64,000 nucleotides of DNA from Micropterix aruncella (GCA_944548615.1 OX155980.1:61758965-61822964); one strand, 5' to 3'. Positions 1-17,900 are shown, counted from the first letter of the stretch. The notes: generated from the sequence alone by a model not told the origin. Made by a program: numbers and translations.

Positions 1-993
1 CAAAAAATGCCTCCAATTGAGACGAAAATAAGCGAAAAAATCAAAAATTAAACAAATTGATCACTTCGGCAAAGCCGTGACATAAATGAAGGTGACATAT
101 CGAAATAATTCAAATTTCGAATGCTACGCACATTTAAAATATGATGCAATTGGCTGAGTTTGTTATTAACGAGCCATTAAATCGAAATAAAAATAAAAAA
201 CTCCATATGCTTAATGAAATGAAAGAAGAAACTTCAATCTTAATTTCTGGCAGAGAAGTTTATAAAAAATGTTGTATAATGTTATCAAAATACGGTAAAC
301 CAGTATAAAATTGTATAATATTAAAAAATATGTAAAGAAACATTGTAGAAAACAGTATAATATTTTTATATTTGATAAGTTTTGTAAAGAAATCCGTTTA
401 TAGGATGATATGTTTATTTAAAATAAAATTAGTAAAAGCTACTTACAAAGCAGCGAAGGAAATCCCAGCTTGGATCGGGAAATGCTAATATTTGAATGAG
501 ATATACTTACGGATGTGCACGACTTTCGACGGTGCAAGTAAGTTTAAAGGTCCTTTTGCAGTCGACTAACGATCACTATTCATCCATATATCTCAAAAAT
601 CAAGCTATCCTTTAGCAACAAAAAATGCCTCCAATTGAGACGAAAATAAGCGAAAAAATCAAAAATTAAACAAATTGATCACTTCGGCAAAGCCGTGACA
701 TAAATGAAGGTGACATATCGAAATAATTCAAATTTCGAATGCTACGCACATTTAAAATATGATGCAATTGGCTGAGTTTGTTATTAACGAGCCATTAAAT
801 CGAAATAAAAATAAAAAACTCCATATGCTTAATGAAATGAAAGAAGAAACTTCAATCTTAATTTCTGGCAGAGAAGTTTATAAAAAATGTTGTATAATGT
901 TATCAAAATACGGTAAACCAGTATAAAATTGTATAATATTAAAAAATATGTAAAGAAACATTGTAGAAAACAGTATAATATTTTTATATTTGA
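1..993 (+). repeat. 618-bp satellite-like tandem repeat, forward array
   Basis: The stretch AATGCCTCCAATTGAGACG at 7 recurs at 625, giving a period of 618 bp, and the two copies look identical over the shared part. About 1.6 units are present before the gap at 994. The unit is AT-rich with no long open frame; short frames through it are chance or run into Ns. It contains a small GC-rich hairpin (TTCGGCAAAGCCGTGA) near 63-80 and 681-698. The same unit follows the gap in inverse orientation. High identity between units suggests recent amplification or homogenisation. Confidence 0.93.
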
Positions 994-1193
994 NNNNNNN
1001 NNNNNNNNNNNNNNNNNNNNNNNNNNNNNNNNNNNNNNNNNNNNNNNNNNNNNNNNNNNNNNNNNNNNNNNNNNNNNNNNNNNNNNNNNNNNNNNNNNNN
1101 NNNNNNNNNNNNNNNNNNNNNNNNNNNNNNNNNNNNNNNNNNNNNNNNNNNNNNNNNNNNNNNNNNNNNNNNNNNNNNNNNNNNNNNNNNNNN
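994..1193. other. Assembly gap (200 N)
   Basis: Exactly 200 undetermined bases, the size of a scaffolding placeholder. The 618-bp repeat changes orientation across it, so neither the real gap length nor the inversion point is known. Confidence 0.99.
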
Positions 1194-3340
<2,147 letters not shown>

Positions 3341-3341
3341 A

Positions 3342-3386
3342 TCACGATTTTAGTTTAATCGCTGAAAAATTAAACTAAAATCGTGA
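3342..3386. repeat. 18-bp perfect inverted repeat (hairpin)
   Basis: TCACGATTTTAGTTTAAT at 3342-3359 is matched by its exact reverse complement at 3369-3386, around a 9-base spacer. It lies directly next to the TA tract. It may be the end of a small foldback element or simply an extruding hairpin. No partner copy was seen elsewhere in the window. Confidence 0.85.
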
Positions 3387-4947
<1,561 letters not shown>

Positions 4948-5159
4948 CATCCTATAAACGGATTTCTTTACAAACCTTATCAAATATAACAATATTATAC
5001 TGTTTTCTACAATGTTTCTTTATATTTCTTTAATATTATACAATTTTATATAGGTGTACCCTACTTTGATAACATTATACAATCTTTATTATAAACTCCT
5101 CTGCCAGAAATTAAGATTGAAGTTTCTTCTTTCATTTCATTGAGCATATGGAGGTTTTT

Positions 5160-5744
5160 AAGCTATTGCATAGCTTTTATCGCGGGCCTAGTAGGCCAGC
5201 GCGGCGACCGAATGAAGAAATTTCTCAACGAAAATTAATGATTTTAAACTGATAATTACGTCTAAACGAGTACTGCTTACGATTCGAAAAAAATATATGT
5301 TAAACAAGAACATTTTCCTAATATTCTTAGCTTTGAATATTTTAGATTTTGTTTATGTTACATAGTGAAATTAATTTGTGAAATTAGGTCTAAGCGAACA
5401 CAAAATCGACTACTACGCAAATACTATCTGGCGTATTATTATGAAACCTGCACCATTTTAAAGATAATTTAATTATCTATCTTTTTATCTACGAAGTTTT
5501 TCGAATAATTCGTTTTTTTTGCTTTATTGAATAAAAAATTCGTGCGCGGCGCTCTATCGAAAGACATTTAAATTATTCCGAATCATTTGCTGCCGCAAAT
5601 GATTCGGAATAATTTCAACGTTTTCCGATAGAGCGCAGTTATCTGATATCAGAAAAAATAAAATAAATAAATAAATATAATTGCATAAGTTGTTAAAAAT
5701 GCTATGCAATAGCTTTACCGTGGCAGTCCCCGAGTGCCACAAGT
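5160..5744 (+). mobile_element. Foldback/MITE-like element inserted in a satellite unit (family B)
   Basis: This block splits a satellite unit. It begins AAGCTATTGCATAGC (5160-5174) and carries the exact inverse GCTATGCAATAGCTT at 5701-5715, followed by a tail ending GTGCCACAAGT. Its middle holds a near-palindrome of about 85 bp between GCTCTATCG and CGATAGAGC, with an inner 16-bp perfect stem (ATTCCGAATCATTTGC). A second copy in the opposite orientation lies at 52280-52890. It has no coding capacity, so it must move in trans if it moves at all. TTTTTA on both sides could be a target duplication, but the flank is low complexity. Superfamily not assigned. Confidence 0.75.
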
Positions 5745-8026
<2,282 letters not shown>

Positions 8027-8067
8027 TCAATCAATTCTATAAAGAATATACACAAAAAACTATCAAA

Positions 8068-8295
<228 letters not shown>

Positions 8296-8298
8296 TAT

Positions 8299-9169
8299 AA
8301 CGCAATATGGCAAATATCAAAATAATTGAGTGAGGATGCAACTGTCTTTCGGTCGGTAAAGAGTGCTGGTCGGTGGAGGGTACGTTTATGTCACCGATAT
8401 TACTTTCTTTGTATTGTATTGTTTAGCATATTTTGTAATTATTATATCGCAAATAATTTAAAACATCATTGGCTTTACTACAGTTATATATTATGCTTAT
8501 ATATTATTTTTTAGGCTGTATGTTTTTATTAAAAATAAAATAAAGATATTATATCATCCGCGATATATTGCGTGAGAACCAAGCGACTCTATGGCCGCAG
8601 TCAGTCGTTTAATCGCGTCTGCAGTGAGGTAACGCGATACACGCCTCCTCTTATAACGGATGAGGCAAATTAAAAACAGCGTCCGAGAGAGTGATTGACT
8701 GAAGGGACACCGAGCACGGATGATCGGATTTCAAGAATTAAATTCCTGATCGAGTAAACCATCTAGTCCGTACCTACTTAAGCCCGAAACGATACAGTAT
8801 GAAATTACGATATTGGCATTGATTATATCGTATTAGCAGCTACGAGACGCAACGTGTACCAGTCATAAATCCAAAAATTAATTAATATCCTTTAATGCTC
8901 AATACGGCGGCATTTGCGGTACATATAACAGTATGGCTGTGCATTTTAGGCCTCTCGCGCTGCTATACGGTAAATTATCTCGAAAGAAAATAATAATAAA
9001 ATAACAAACGAATTTTTCAATCATTGCTCATGATTTTAAGGATTTTATAATTTTATAGGTGATACGATATCGCGGTAATGAATTGCATCGTGGTATTCAA
9101 AAGTATTGACAGGACGTATCTCACTATACCATGGCACAGTGGCGTTGCAGTAATTACATACTGAAACCC
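8299..9169. other. No gene recognised
   Basis: Mixed-composition sequence. A more GC-balanced patch near 8550-8800 has no open frame of note, and no repeat seen elsewhere in the window could be matched to it. Confidence 0.55.
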
Positions 9170-9465
9170 GCATACTAAATTTTAAATTGACATCTTTAAG
9201 CAAATAATATTAATATATTATCGTTGTTGTGATTGCGAAAGTGAACGAGTTGTGATTTAAAAGTCGTTTGTTAATATATTATTATTTTATTTCGGTATAG
9301 GCGAGTTTAGAGCGCGATCTAAATTGCGTCGCCATACTGTTATACCACGAACGCCGCCGACGAAAACATGAGAATTTCGGAACTATGAGTACCATCTACA
9401 CGTTTCGTAGGAAAATCCCAGCTGCCAAACCTTAGTTTTGCATTGGGCAATCTAATACGCTGTAT
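9170..9465 (+). repeat. Dispersed repeat family A, partial copy 1
   Basis: Shares ATTATTATTTTATTTCG, CGCCATACTG, TACCACGAACGCCGCC, ACTATGAGTACCATCTACAC and an end resembling GGGCAATCTAATACGC with copies at 25303-25932 and 46180-46372. The family end, read inward, is close to GGTATTAGATNNCTCAATGC, which in the fullest copy forms terminal inverted repeats. The left end of this copy is unclear. Confidence 0.65.
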
Positions 9466-9644
9466 AAATAATGGTATAGGGAAGGCTGAGTTAGTAAATT
9501 TAAGCACTTGAATTGACCGTGACAAGAGTGTAGAATAAATTGTTTTTTATTGCCTTTTTTGTAAGATTTTTTGTTTGTAGCGTATAGTGTGCATATGGTC
9601 CTGAATTGCACATGGAACTTAGGTGGAATGCGAAGAAGGCACAG

Positions 9645-9810
9645 TATATTTATTTATTTATTTATTTACCGAATAATTACTATAAAACATTGATTTTGCT
9701 TACAAAAATAACAGTTACCGAATGCTTATTTGACGCTGTCACCCAACTGGGACTAGCCCGTTCTAGGGTGGGCAGGACTCTAATATTACATAAAATTATG
9801 TAAAAATTTT
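9645..9810 (-). mobile_element. Non-LTR retrotransposon 3' end fragment (family D)
   Basis: Begins with a TTTA-repeat, which in reverse is a TAAA-type tail. It shares AATAATTACTATAAAACATTG, CACCCAACT(G/T)GGACTAGCCC and TTCTAGGGTGG(G/A)CA with the opposite-orientation copy at 51460-51605. No coding part is recognisable beside it. Confidence 0.6.
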
Positions 9811-10265
9811 AGTAACAAAATTTCTAAATTGCTTTAAAATGGGGTCCTCAAAAAAACCGCAATTCTATTATACAATCGCCATTAAATGGAACATAACATT
9901 CGAGAATGTCAAACAGAATAGGCTTAAAAGTATAATAAAAATAAAAATAAAGTTATAAGTAAAAAAAGAAAGCAAAAGTAGAAATTTAGTCCCCATGGAA
10001 TTTCCTACTTTCTTGACTTATATATAATAAAAATTATAGTATAATAAAAATTAAGCGGATGATAATCTGTCGCTTAGATAATCCCAATATTGATATTGCA
10101 TTGTATAGCTAATTGGCCACACAGCATATTGCATACCTAGTTATTTATCATTTGTGACTTTAACCAGCGCGGTGGTGGTACTGTGTCCCGCACGGAAACC
10201 GGATTGATAGCAATAACAAAACTATTTATCTGAGATGTAAATATAATGATAACGATTAACGATTA
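9811..10265. other. No gene recognised
   Basis: AT-rich sequence without an assignable frame or repeat. Confidence 0.5.
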
Positions 10266-10268
10266 TGT

Positions 10269-10622
10269 CCTTGCGCTTGGCGTTGGGCATTGAGAACATT
10301 TAAAGAAGAGGTTTCTACATAAAGAGTTTGTAACCGTTCGTCTCAATTAATGTTCGGTGTTCTTCTTATTTCATCGGCTTCCCGGATCATGCGGGGAACG
10401 TGAAATTGCTCTTTTGATAGCACAATGGAATTTTGGTGGTTAAATCCACCCAGTGGCTAATTGCGATATCCAATGTATGTTCGCAGATCGCCGATTTTTC
10501 TCGCTGAACGTTTTTATAGCTTTGATGTGTTTTGATTAGTCGAGTGGTTATGGGCCGTTTCGTTTGTCCAAGGTAGGCTAAACCACAGCTATTTTATACC
10601 CACCCGGGGTTTGCAATGGTAT
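10269..10622 (-). pseudogene. Penelope-like element GIY-YIG fragment, decayed
   Basis: On the minus strand this matches the copies at 48739-49257 and 58250-58690 segment by segment: AAACCCCGGGTGGGTATAAA, the GLAYLGQTKRP-type core, REKSAICEHTLDI, FHVPRMIREAD and a C-terminal MFSMPN-like stretch. Stops and frameshifts are present and the conserved VECSCG coding part is damaged near 10585. It covers most of the endonuclease domain but no RT. It is more diverged than the other copies of this lineage, so likely the oldest insertion. Confidence 0.75.
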
Positions 10623-12254
10623 TACATCCGCATGTGATAGTCAATGATGATGATGACAAGTGACGTTACAACAGTTGTTTGTTTGAAAAACTTTATTCGC
10701 AAACACAATATACCCTTTACGTAATACCTTTCTGTTACGCGCGAGGTTGTGGATGCACGATATAATGGGCGGATAAAACGACCCATGTCGTTAGAACTGC
10801 CCAAGTGGTGGGCGGGTTTTCTCCCCCCGTCTGTCACCGCGTAGCCTAATAATGTATGTTTTGCAAAGTAGACATAATAAATGAGTAAGTACAATTACAT
10901 AATTAACATTAAAAAAAATAAAACAGAAATTAATAACAAATTCGTACTTACAATCAAATACATTAATAAATTGAAAAATTCCAGGTATGGTGTTTCTTTA
11001 TAAAAAATATCGCCAGTTCTCATTCTACACTCCCAAAAAGAATTAAAACTGTTAGTTCACTAATTTGTCAATGGCAACTAGTGAAGTAACAGCTACGACC
11101 CTTTTTTTAAGCGTTTAAGTTGAGAAATAGCGATATTTTTCATAAAGAAACAACCATAATTGGAATTTTTCAAGTTATAACTGTATTTGATCGAAAGTGC
11201 TATATGTCAACACAATATCGAAGAGAGGAATGGGTTTAAAGACAAGCTAAGTGAGGGGGGGGGGGGGTATTCATACGTTTAGTAAACGTATTCTTAGATT
11301 TTCTAAACCCGATCGTGTTTTCAAATCTTAGCGGCAAAGGCATAGATTTCTATATTTGGGTTGCCTGCAATGCAAATGACTTGGACATGAAAGTTGATGA
11401 ATACTGAGGTAGGTATATTATACAAAAATAGTTTTTTTGACAGCGTAATGGAAGGCTATGAGATGAAAGCGGAGAGAAGAGATTATACAAATAAGAAGGC
11501 ATTTGGAATAGAGTACACGAAAGAGTAGGGTTAGTATGTCAAAATCCGACTGAAGCGCAGATTGCGCGGGCGGATTGACGAGCGCAAGCTTACAATAATT
11601 ACATCTACTAACATATATACTTTTGTATAAAAAATCTGCTTGATACACGGTATCATAATTATACTTGCCTAAATTTCGTTTTGATAAAGGGACCTACAAT
11701 GCATCGCTGTTCTAGGTAATAAGCGCGATAATTTAATTGCATTTGATTTTCAGAAACCTTTGGTTTCTTCTCTTCGATTTAAGTGATTTTTATCGGCTAT
11801 AATTATCGCAATTTTTAGGTTATATTATCAAATTCCACATTTTCTATCCATCATTTAAAATTTCAATGAATAAATACATAAACTACTAAATATAACACAG
11901 TTACAGGCATTGTCTTGAGGAATCTAAGATAAGTTTATTTTCCCTTCTAAAATGAATAATAAAGAAGATATGAAGTATTAGGTTTTCAGATTATAACATT
12001 TTTTATTTAAAACTCGTTTATTATTTTTTTTGGACCAAATATTAACATTTTTGATTTTTTTAAGTTTAAAGAGGTTGCCATTTTGAAACAAAATGACGGA
12101 TATTTCAAAGCCACAGACAAACATTTTACAAAAATCACTGGTTTGAATTCTCAGGATCTAAAAACGAAGAGATCCGGTAAAAACTCTAATATCATTTTTT
12201 TCTCGAAAACAGAAATAGTCCTTTTCTTGAATAAATTAAAGCTTTAGTAGTAGT
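10623..12254. other. No gene recognised
   Basis: A minus-strand frame at 10622-10894 and another at 11418-11648 show no family motifs. There is a G-run near 11256-11267. The remainder is AT-rich and unassigned. Confidence 0.5.
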
Positions 12255-12531
12255 TTTTGGCATTGTCCTCATAATTCATCATTGCAATCGGATAAAGCAT
12301 TCAGACACTATCTTGGAGGAATACACACAAAAACGCACGCACCCCCCCCCCACACACACAGACACACACACCCACAGACACACATACACATAGACAGACT
12401 TTAGTCTGGAAATGGTGTTAAGGGGCGGGGGGGGGGGTCAACATGTATGTATATTTCCGTCTTCACCTCGAAAAAAAAATTGCGCTTTCACAATACTTTC
12501 CCTAACCGTTGGTTGGCCAGGAAAGTAAAAG
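12255..12531 (+). repeat. Dispersed repeat family C, partial copy
   Basis: Shares the family signature in order: GAGGAATACACACA, an A/C-rich stretch, AGACTTTAGTCTGGAAATGG, a G-run, TATTTCCGTCTTCACCTCG, an A-run, TTCACAATACTTTCCCTAACC, and the end GTTGGTTGGCC(A/G)GGAAAGTAAA. Other copies lie near 24250, 29281, 37891, 47145 and 50788. It is non-coding. The class is not determined. Confidence 0.75.
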
Positions 12532-14018
12532 TAAGTCTAACCCTTGCTCAATAGTTGCATTACGTGAAATAGCAGCCTGCAAATCGACAATTGTCGCGCC
12601 TTGCGCGAGTTTTTGTCCCCGAAAATACTCGCGCGAAATTTAGTCAGTTTACTGAAATGTAAAACATGAACTTTACGTAATTTGGAATATGTCGCAATAT
12701 GTTTAGGCGAAATAGTGTAAACGATGCTCGCCCCTGATAACGGCGGGCTAAATCTCGAACGATTAAACCGACAGTTGAAAGGCTAAGCGACTAACAAGCA
12801 ACTAAATAAACTTTACAACAGATCTATTTAAAGTTTGCATGTTTGCAAATCATTACAATGTAGTGGCCAAACTAATTTTAGAGTGGATTGCATTTATCGC
12901 GATGTTTTCTTCTTAACAGAATCTCCCTGTATCTTTACCGCATTAAAAATACATGACTTGCTAATCAAATGATCAGATAGCCCCTCCGTTTATAAGTTTT
13001 AATTAAAAATTAATCAATTCTGAAAAATATATCAAAATGTCTATCTAGCAATACAATGCAGGGTAAAGGCTTTATAAGCCTTAATGGGCATACTGAATTG
13101 AATATAATTTATTAGCACTTAAAAATTAAAATACAAGAAGAAGAGTTTATTCCGTGGCATTATCTTAGATTCTAAATAAGGCTAGATTGGTAAATTTACT
13201 TGGCTATCGTTCTAGAGTCTTGCAACATGGAAAGGGTAGGAGTAGAAATCAGTATTAAGACGAGTAATTTTGAGTAAATTGTCAGAGGCTGATCGAGGTA
13301 CGAGACTTTGGAAACTTAATATTTCGGTGGTGGTGGAGACAGGATAGTGTAATTGGGTGATTATACGATAGAGGAGAGCAAGTATAGTATATGGACATTT
13401 CTACTTTGGCGTACTGTCAACCATTTTAACCCTACCCTATATTTGGACACGTGATCATACTTACGTATGATTTAAGATTAATCGTTGCATACTGGAAATA
13501 CGAATCATACTGGAAATAAAAAAGGTATATAAGCCATATTATAAATTATTACATATTTGAAGAAGATCTAATCTTAGCTGTAGGTTTCACTGCGCAAGGA
13601 AAGTGACTAACTTGCATCCATATAATATCTGCAGTAGTCGAAAGGTTTGGTTTTTAAACCGATTGACATAACGTCAAAAGATCCATGGAGTTATAACCAT
13701 TTAAGAATACGAAGTATTTGCTGATTAGATAAATGTAATGGGTAATTGAAAAGCTAAACTTCTAATACGCGAATAGACCTTTCGTAATCTAACCTAACCT
13801 GAACAGTGTCCCAACAAAGTGAGCAGCTTTTTTATATTCCATGATTGCTACATAGATCTCAATGAAAGTTTCAGAAACTAGCTAATTACATATACTACAA
13901 TTAAAATAAATAATTACAACTTTTGAAAATATAACTTTGGCTATAGAATAGAGTTAATTTTATCTAACAATAATTTGTTTTTTAGTTGTGATGCCATTTT
14001 TTTTGTGTCTGCACAACA
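12532..14018. other. No gene recognised
   Basis: AT-rich, no assignable frame. The last part directly precedes the mariner relic and may contain its degraded 5' end. Confidence 0.5.
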
Positions 14019-15055
14019 ATGGATTTAACTCGGAAAAATTCACGCTGTATGATTTCTTCGATTTTAAATGTACTTGACAGCTCAGCAGGGCAAGCACGAA
14101 TTTATACTGCTTTTGGTGATGAAGCTTTAAGTATACGGCAATTTATAGATGGTTTTCAGAATTTATAGACGGTCGTATTAATCTCACTGACGAATTTCGT
14201 GAAAATCGCCCGCCCATCGACGTCCACAACAAGAACATCGATGCCGTGTGACGTATGATAGAAACGAAAAAATCATGTGACCTACCATGACTTCGGGAAT
14301 CATTAGGTAAAGGCATAAGTAAGTGAAAGATAATCCCACAAAAACACTTGGCAGTGAGAAAGCCTTGCTCGCGATGGAACCCACGCAATTTGACTGAGTC
14401 TCTAAAAACGAAGAACGTCACTTGGTGTAATGCTATGTTAACCGGATTCAATGAAGGGGCGTCAAACTTGGCGTGGGACATAGAACAGGTGACAAAACAT
14501 GGATTTACAGCTATGACCCCGAAACAAAACAGCAATCGACCATTTGGGACTTTTAAGATGAGCCGAACCCAACCAAAGTGGCGCACGTGCAAAAAGCCGC
14601 GATGCAGCTGATTGCTTCCTTTATTTGGAAAACTGGACAAGTGGCTACTGTTGCTTTGGGGCATCATCGTACCCTGATTGCTGATTGGTACACGGCCATT
14701 TGTTTGCTGGAATTTATTGACTAACTCCGTAAAATCAACCGCGCTGCATCTTCTTGCACTATGACAATGCCAGCTCTCTCACACGGCCAGATAGACAAAC
14801 CAATTTTTGAAGACGAAAATAATTAGAACTCATGAGCCATCCTCCACACAGTCCTGACTTAGAACCTTGTCTTGTTTCCAAAAATTAGGCACCAATTACG
14901 CAGTCAACGATTTTTAATGCCAGATGAGGCTGTCGAAGAATATAAAAAATACGAGTATGTTTCCGGGGTCACCAACAGTGGAATAATAGTTATGAAAATT
15001 GGTTTATACGTAGGTATTAAAAAGTGTATTATCGCTCACAGAGGCATTTTTGGTT
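14019..15055 (+). pseudogene. Mariner (DD34D-type) transposase pseudogene
   Basis: Starts MDLTRKNSRCMISSILN at 14019 and shows mariner landmarks in order across three frames: AFGDEALSIRQFIDGF, then ARPSTSTTRTSMP, KPCSRWNPRNLTES, then WCNAMLTGFNEGASNL, YDPETKQQS-like, DEPNPTKVAHVQ-like, a DNASS-like stretch near 14762, and MSHPPHSPDLEPC near 14833. The last two correspond to the second and third catalytic positions of a D,D34D transposase. Several frameshifts and stops make it non-functional. Length is close to the usual 340-350 codons. Terminal inverted repeats were not identified. A DNA transposase acts in the nucleus by cut and paste at TA sites; this copy is dead. Confidence 0.88.
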
Positions 15056-15885
15056 ATTCATTGCATTTTTTTCTTATTCATTCAGGAAACTTTCAGTGTG
15101 GCTCTCGTTAAGTCTGTCGAAAAATCCAATAATTCGCTCCGATCGCTATGATTAGACGTAGAAAAGGCTCTTTAGACGTAGAAAAATTAACTAATCCTAG
15201 TGGTATATATATAATTCATTTTCGAAATAAAATATATAAATGCCAAGCAACGAATCAAACAAACCTCGCTGAAGAGAGCGAAAAGACTTAGCGGAATAAC
15301 TTCCACGTTCAAAAGTTTATTGAATTGAGTTGATATGGCCGCTCGCTATATAAAGAAAGTTGTCGCAATGTTCTCCTTTTTGGTTCCCTACGGAGCGCGC
15401 TCTCGTGGAAAAGTTTTAAGACTTCCGAAGTAGTGGCCGAGACTTTTCCGACGCCCGACATTGACAATGACATACTTTCACTTGACCCTACTTAGCGAGC
15501 AGTCCTATATAGTTATATGATGCGGTCAGATGTGTTTATATAATTTAATATTGAAGATATACAGTTAGAGGGTCACCATGGTGTTTTTATATTATCGAAG
15601 ACCTTGGTGTTTTTATAACGAATTTGTTAAGCATCTTATTTATTCGATTCGTCACGCGCTTTGACATGGGGTATTGGTGCAAGACACAAAACCTGAAAAA
15701 CTTATATTTTTAGTCCAAATAGTTCAGGAATAAAGGTACAAGCCAAATACAACTTAGTTTAACGATTCTCTAATAGATCGCGTTAGTGCGGTTGAATGAC
15801 GTTTTCACAATTTCTGCTAGAAAGCGGAAATTTTCATAACAACGGTACAACCCACCATCATGTGATACACGTGCTGGGTGTTCTC
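15056..15885. other. No gene recognised
   Basis: No family motif in any frame. Contains short direct repetition (TTTAGACGTAGAAAA, twice near 15155-15185) and GGTGTTTTTATA twice near 15580-15615. Confidence 0.5.
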
Positions 15886-16330
15886 GTAATTTAGATGAGT
15901 TTTCCAGTGATTTAAGCGACAAAAATAGCTGTGACTTTGACTCAAATGATAGTGTAGGGGACAAGGATTATATTGAGAGTGAAAGTGAAAATATCTCATC
16001 ATCCTCTGAAGAGAAACAATCCCTAAAACTTCATCGTTTATACGGATAACTGTGGAGGCCAGAACCAAAACTGGGTTTTGGTTAGATTGTGGAAGTAATT
16101 GGTGGCAGAGGGTGTTTTTGGTTCTGTACAGCATAGATTCTTAGTAGTTGGGCATACTAATCTACCGTTCGACCGAGACTTTGCTATGATGGAGAATTTA
16201 AATAGAAAATGAATTCAGTATATGAACCAGCAGATACCATGCACTTATACGAAAGTGCTTTAATAGCCAAAACCAAATCCATATCAGTAGACAGGTTCCT
16301 TAAAAAGGCCTGTGACGTCTTCCATTAGGC
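15886..16330 (+). pseudogene. Unidentified transposon-type protein, degraded
   Basis: On the plus strand an acidic, serine-rich stretch (DSNDSVGDKDYIESESEN, then SSSSEEKQ) lies at about 15935-16020. After a gap with stops comes FLVVGHTNLPFDRDFAMMEN at about 16138-16197. The pairing of an acidic N-terminal stretch with a G-H-x-x-L-P-x-D-x-D-F-type motif recalls large uncharacterised transposon-associated proteins of insects, but I cannot name the family. Most of the protein between the two parts is missing. The call is tentative. Confidence 0.4.
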
Positions 16331-16339
16331 ATTTTTCGC

Positions 16340-16602
16340 CTTTCGTGGAGCTTTTATTGAACCGGGCCTATTGGCCCGGCTTTCTTGGGTGTTGCATCGC
16401 GGGGTCGTGCGTCCTGCGGCAGGTTTCTGTGCGCTATTATAGAGCTTGTTCGCTGCTCACAACCTCTGAGGTTGGAGGGAGGTCGACGTAGTAGAGGAAT
16501 CCCGTCAAAATGGCGGTGGCTTCTTTAGGGCTGGCTAGCACCTGATGAGGTCCATCAGGGCCGCCACCGTCTTAATGAACTCCTCATTTTCTTTGAAGGG
16601 AA
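16340..16602 (-). other. GC-rich tail beside the ORF1 relic, unassigned
   Basis: Continues the GC-rich composition of the neighbouring ORF1 relic and includes an 18-bp palindrome CCGGGCCTATTGGCCCGG near 16361. It may be the C-terminal or inter-ORF part of the same non-LTR element, but no protein motif is visible. Confidence 0.4.
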
Positions 16603-17900
16603 TCACGTGAGGTGGGGGCAGAAGAGTCGCCTCCTCTTTCGCAGGCTGTTGACGGCCGGGCGAGGGGGTCGCCTTTGCGACGACCTCCATCTCCTCCTGT
16701 TGCGGTGTTGGCTGAGGCTTCGTCGGCCGCTTCGATCGACGACGCCGAGTCGACTTCTCAGCAGCTGGCTGTTGCGAAGCGGTCGACGGCGGCGGTTTTT
16801 ACCTCGACGACAAATGCTCCGTAGGGGCGGCGGAAGGCTGGGACTTCGCCTGCGTCTTCGTCTTCGTCGAGGCGCCCTGTGTGGCGCTTCGTGGTGAGGC
16901 TCGCGGAGGAGCAGAGGCTGCTGCGCGCGGAGCACCCTGCTGTTTCCGCGTCGTCTGGTGGATTTCCGCCAGAAAGCTGGGGCAGCGCCGGTTGTTAGCG
17001 GGGTGCTCCTGCCCGCAGTTTCCACAGGTTGCCCGGCCAGTCTTCGGCCGAGGGTAATCTTTGGCGGCGTGCTATTCACCGCAGCATACGCATACCTGCG
17101 GCCGGTGGCATTTATGGCTGCCGTGCCGGAACTTTTGGCAGCGGTGGCACTGCTTAGGCCCATTCCGGCCCTCCAACTCCTGACGGTTACTTGTAGGTAC
17201 CAGATGTCCGGGAAACTGAATACCGAACGCCAGCCCACGTTCTTCCGGATGATGGTGAAGAAAAGGGCGCGCCGACCTCCATGGATCAGGCATACGTACG
17301 TCGCTTCGTAGCCTTTGGCCGCCAGCCCTTCGATGACCTCCTGCTGGGTCGTGTAAGCCGGGAGGCCCCGAATGGCTATCTAGGCGTCCTTTTCTGCTGG
17401 CGGCGTGTGGGTGTGCCACGCCGCCAAGCTGCCAAGGGTATGCAGGTAGGCCTGGACGACGCGGTACTCTGCGTCATCGGCTGGGCGGAATCTGAGACCG
17501 CCGCCTCTTCCGAGCGGTGTGACGTTTGGCGCGCGCCCCAGATTTGCGCGGAGAGCCTTCAGGTGGTCGGTCCACCTGTCGAGCTTGTCCACGACATTGG
17601 GTCGGGGGCGCGACGCCTGCTTTGGAAGAAGCGGCGCGGCGGCAGTGGCGAAGATGCTGCGGCGCTGCGGCACGGCGTCGGGTTCTTCCTAGCTGCTAAT
17701 TCGGCGTAGGTAGGCACGTCTTCGGTGTCCGAGGGTTGCGGCGAGTCGAAGATCTGTTGGTCGACGAACGAATCGACGGAGTCGGCTCGATGGCGCTGCG
17801 ACTCCCTCTGCAGATCTTCTTCTGGAGACGCGGGATCTCTGCCGAGTTACCTCGGCGTCACAGGCGGGATAAGAAGCATGCACTTCCCCCTAGTTACTTG
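16603..17900 (-). pseudogene. Non-LTR retrotransposon ORF1 (gag-like, zinc knuckles), frameshifted
   Basis: Read on the minus strand from about 17900: a charged, proline-rich N-terminal part, then ADDAEYRVVQAYLHTLG near 17450, then IAIRGLPAYTTQQEVIEGL and IRKNVGWRSVF as in the PRE_C2HC region of jockey-type ORF1. Then CHRCQKFRHGSHKC (CX2CX4HX4C, about 17110-17150), a second CVCCGE...H knuckle near 17075 and a third CGNCGQEHPANNRRC near 17010. The frame shifts several times. ORF1 proteins coat element RNA and localise it. Composition is strikingly GC-rich compared with its surroundings, which marks it as inserted sequence. The RT expected downstream (to the left) is absent. Confidence 0.85.

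Noticed and set aside
10622..10894. 90-residue minus-strand protein
   Set aside because: No family motif, and it lies right beside a decayed Penelope fragment; chance frame is the simpler reading.
14143..14667. 174-residue minus-strand frame
   Set aside because: Antisense to the mariner pseudogene, whose collinear motifs are on the plus strand.
16607..17311. Plus-strand open frames in the GC-rich block
   Set aside because: They are antisense to the zinc-knuckle ORF1 relic, whose motifs are on the minus strand.
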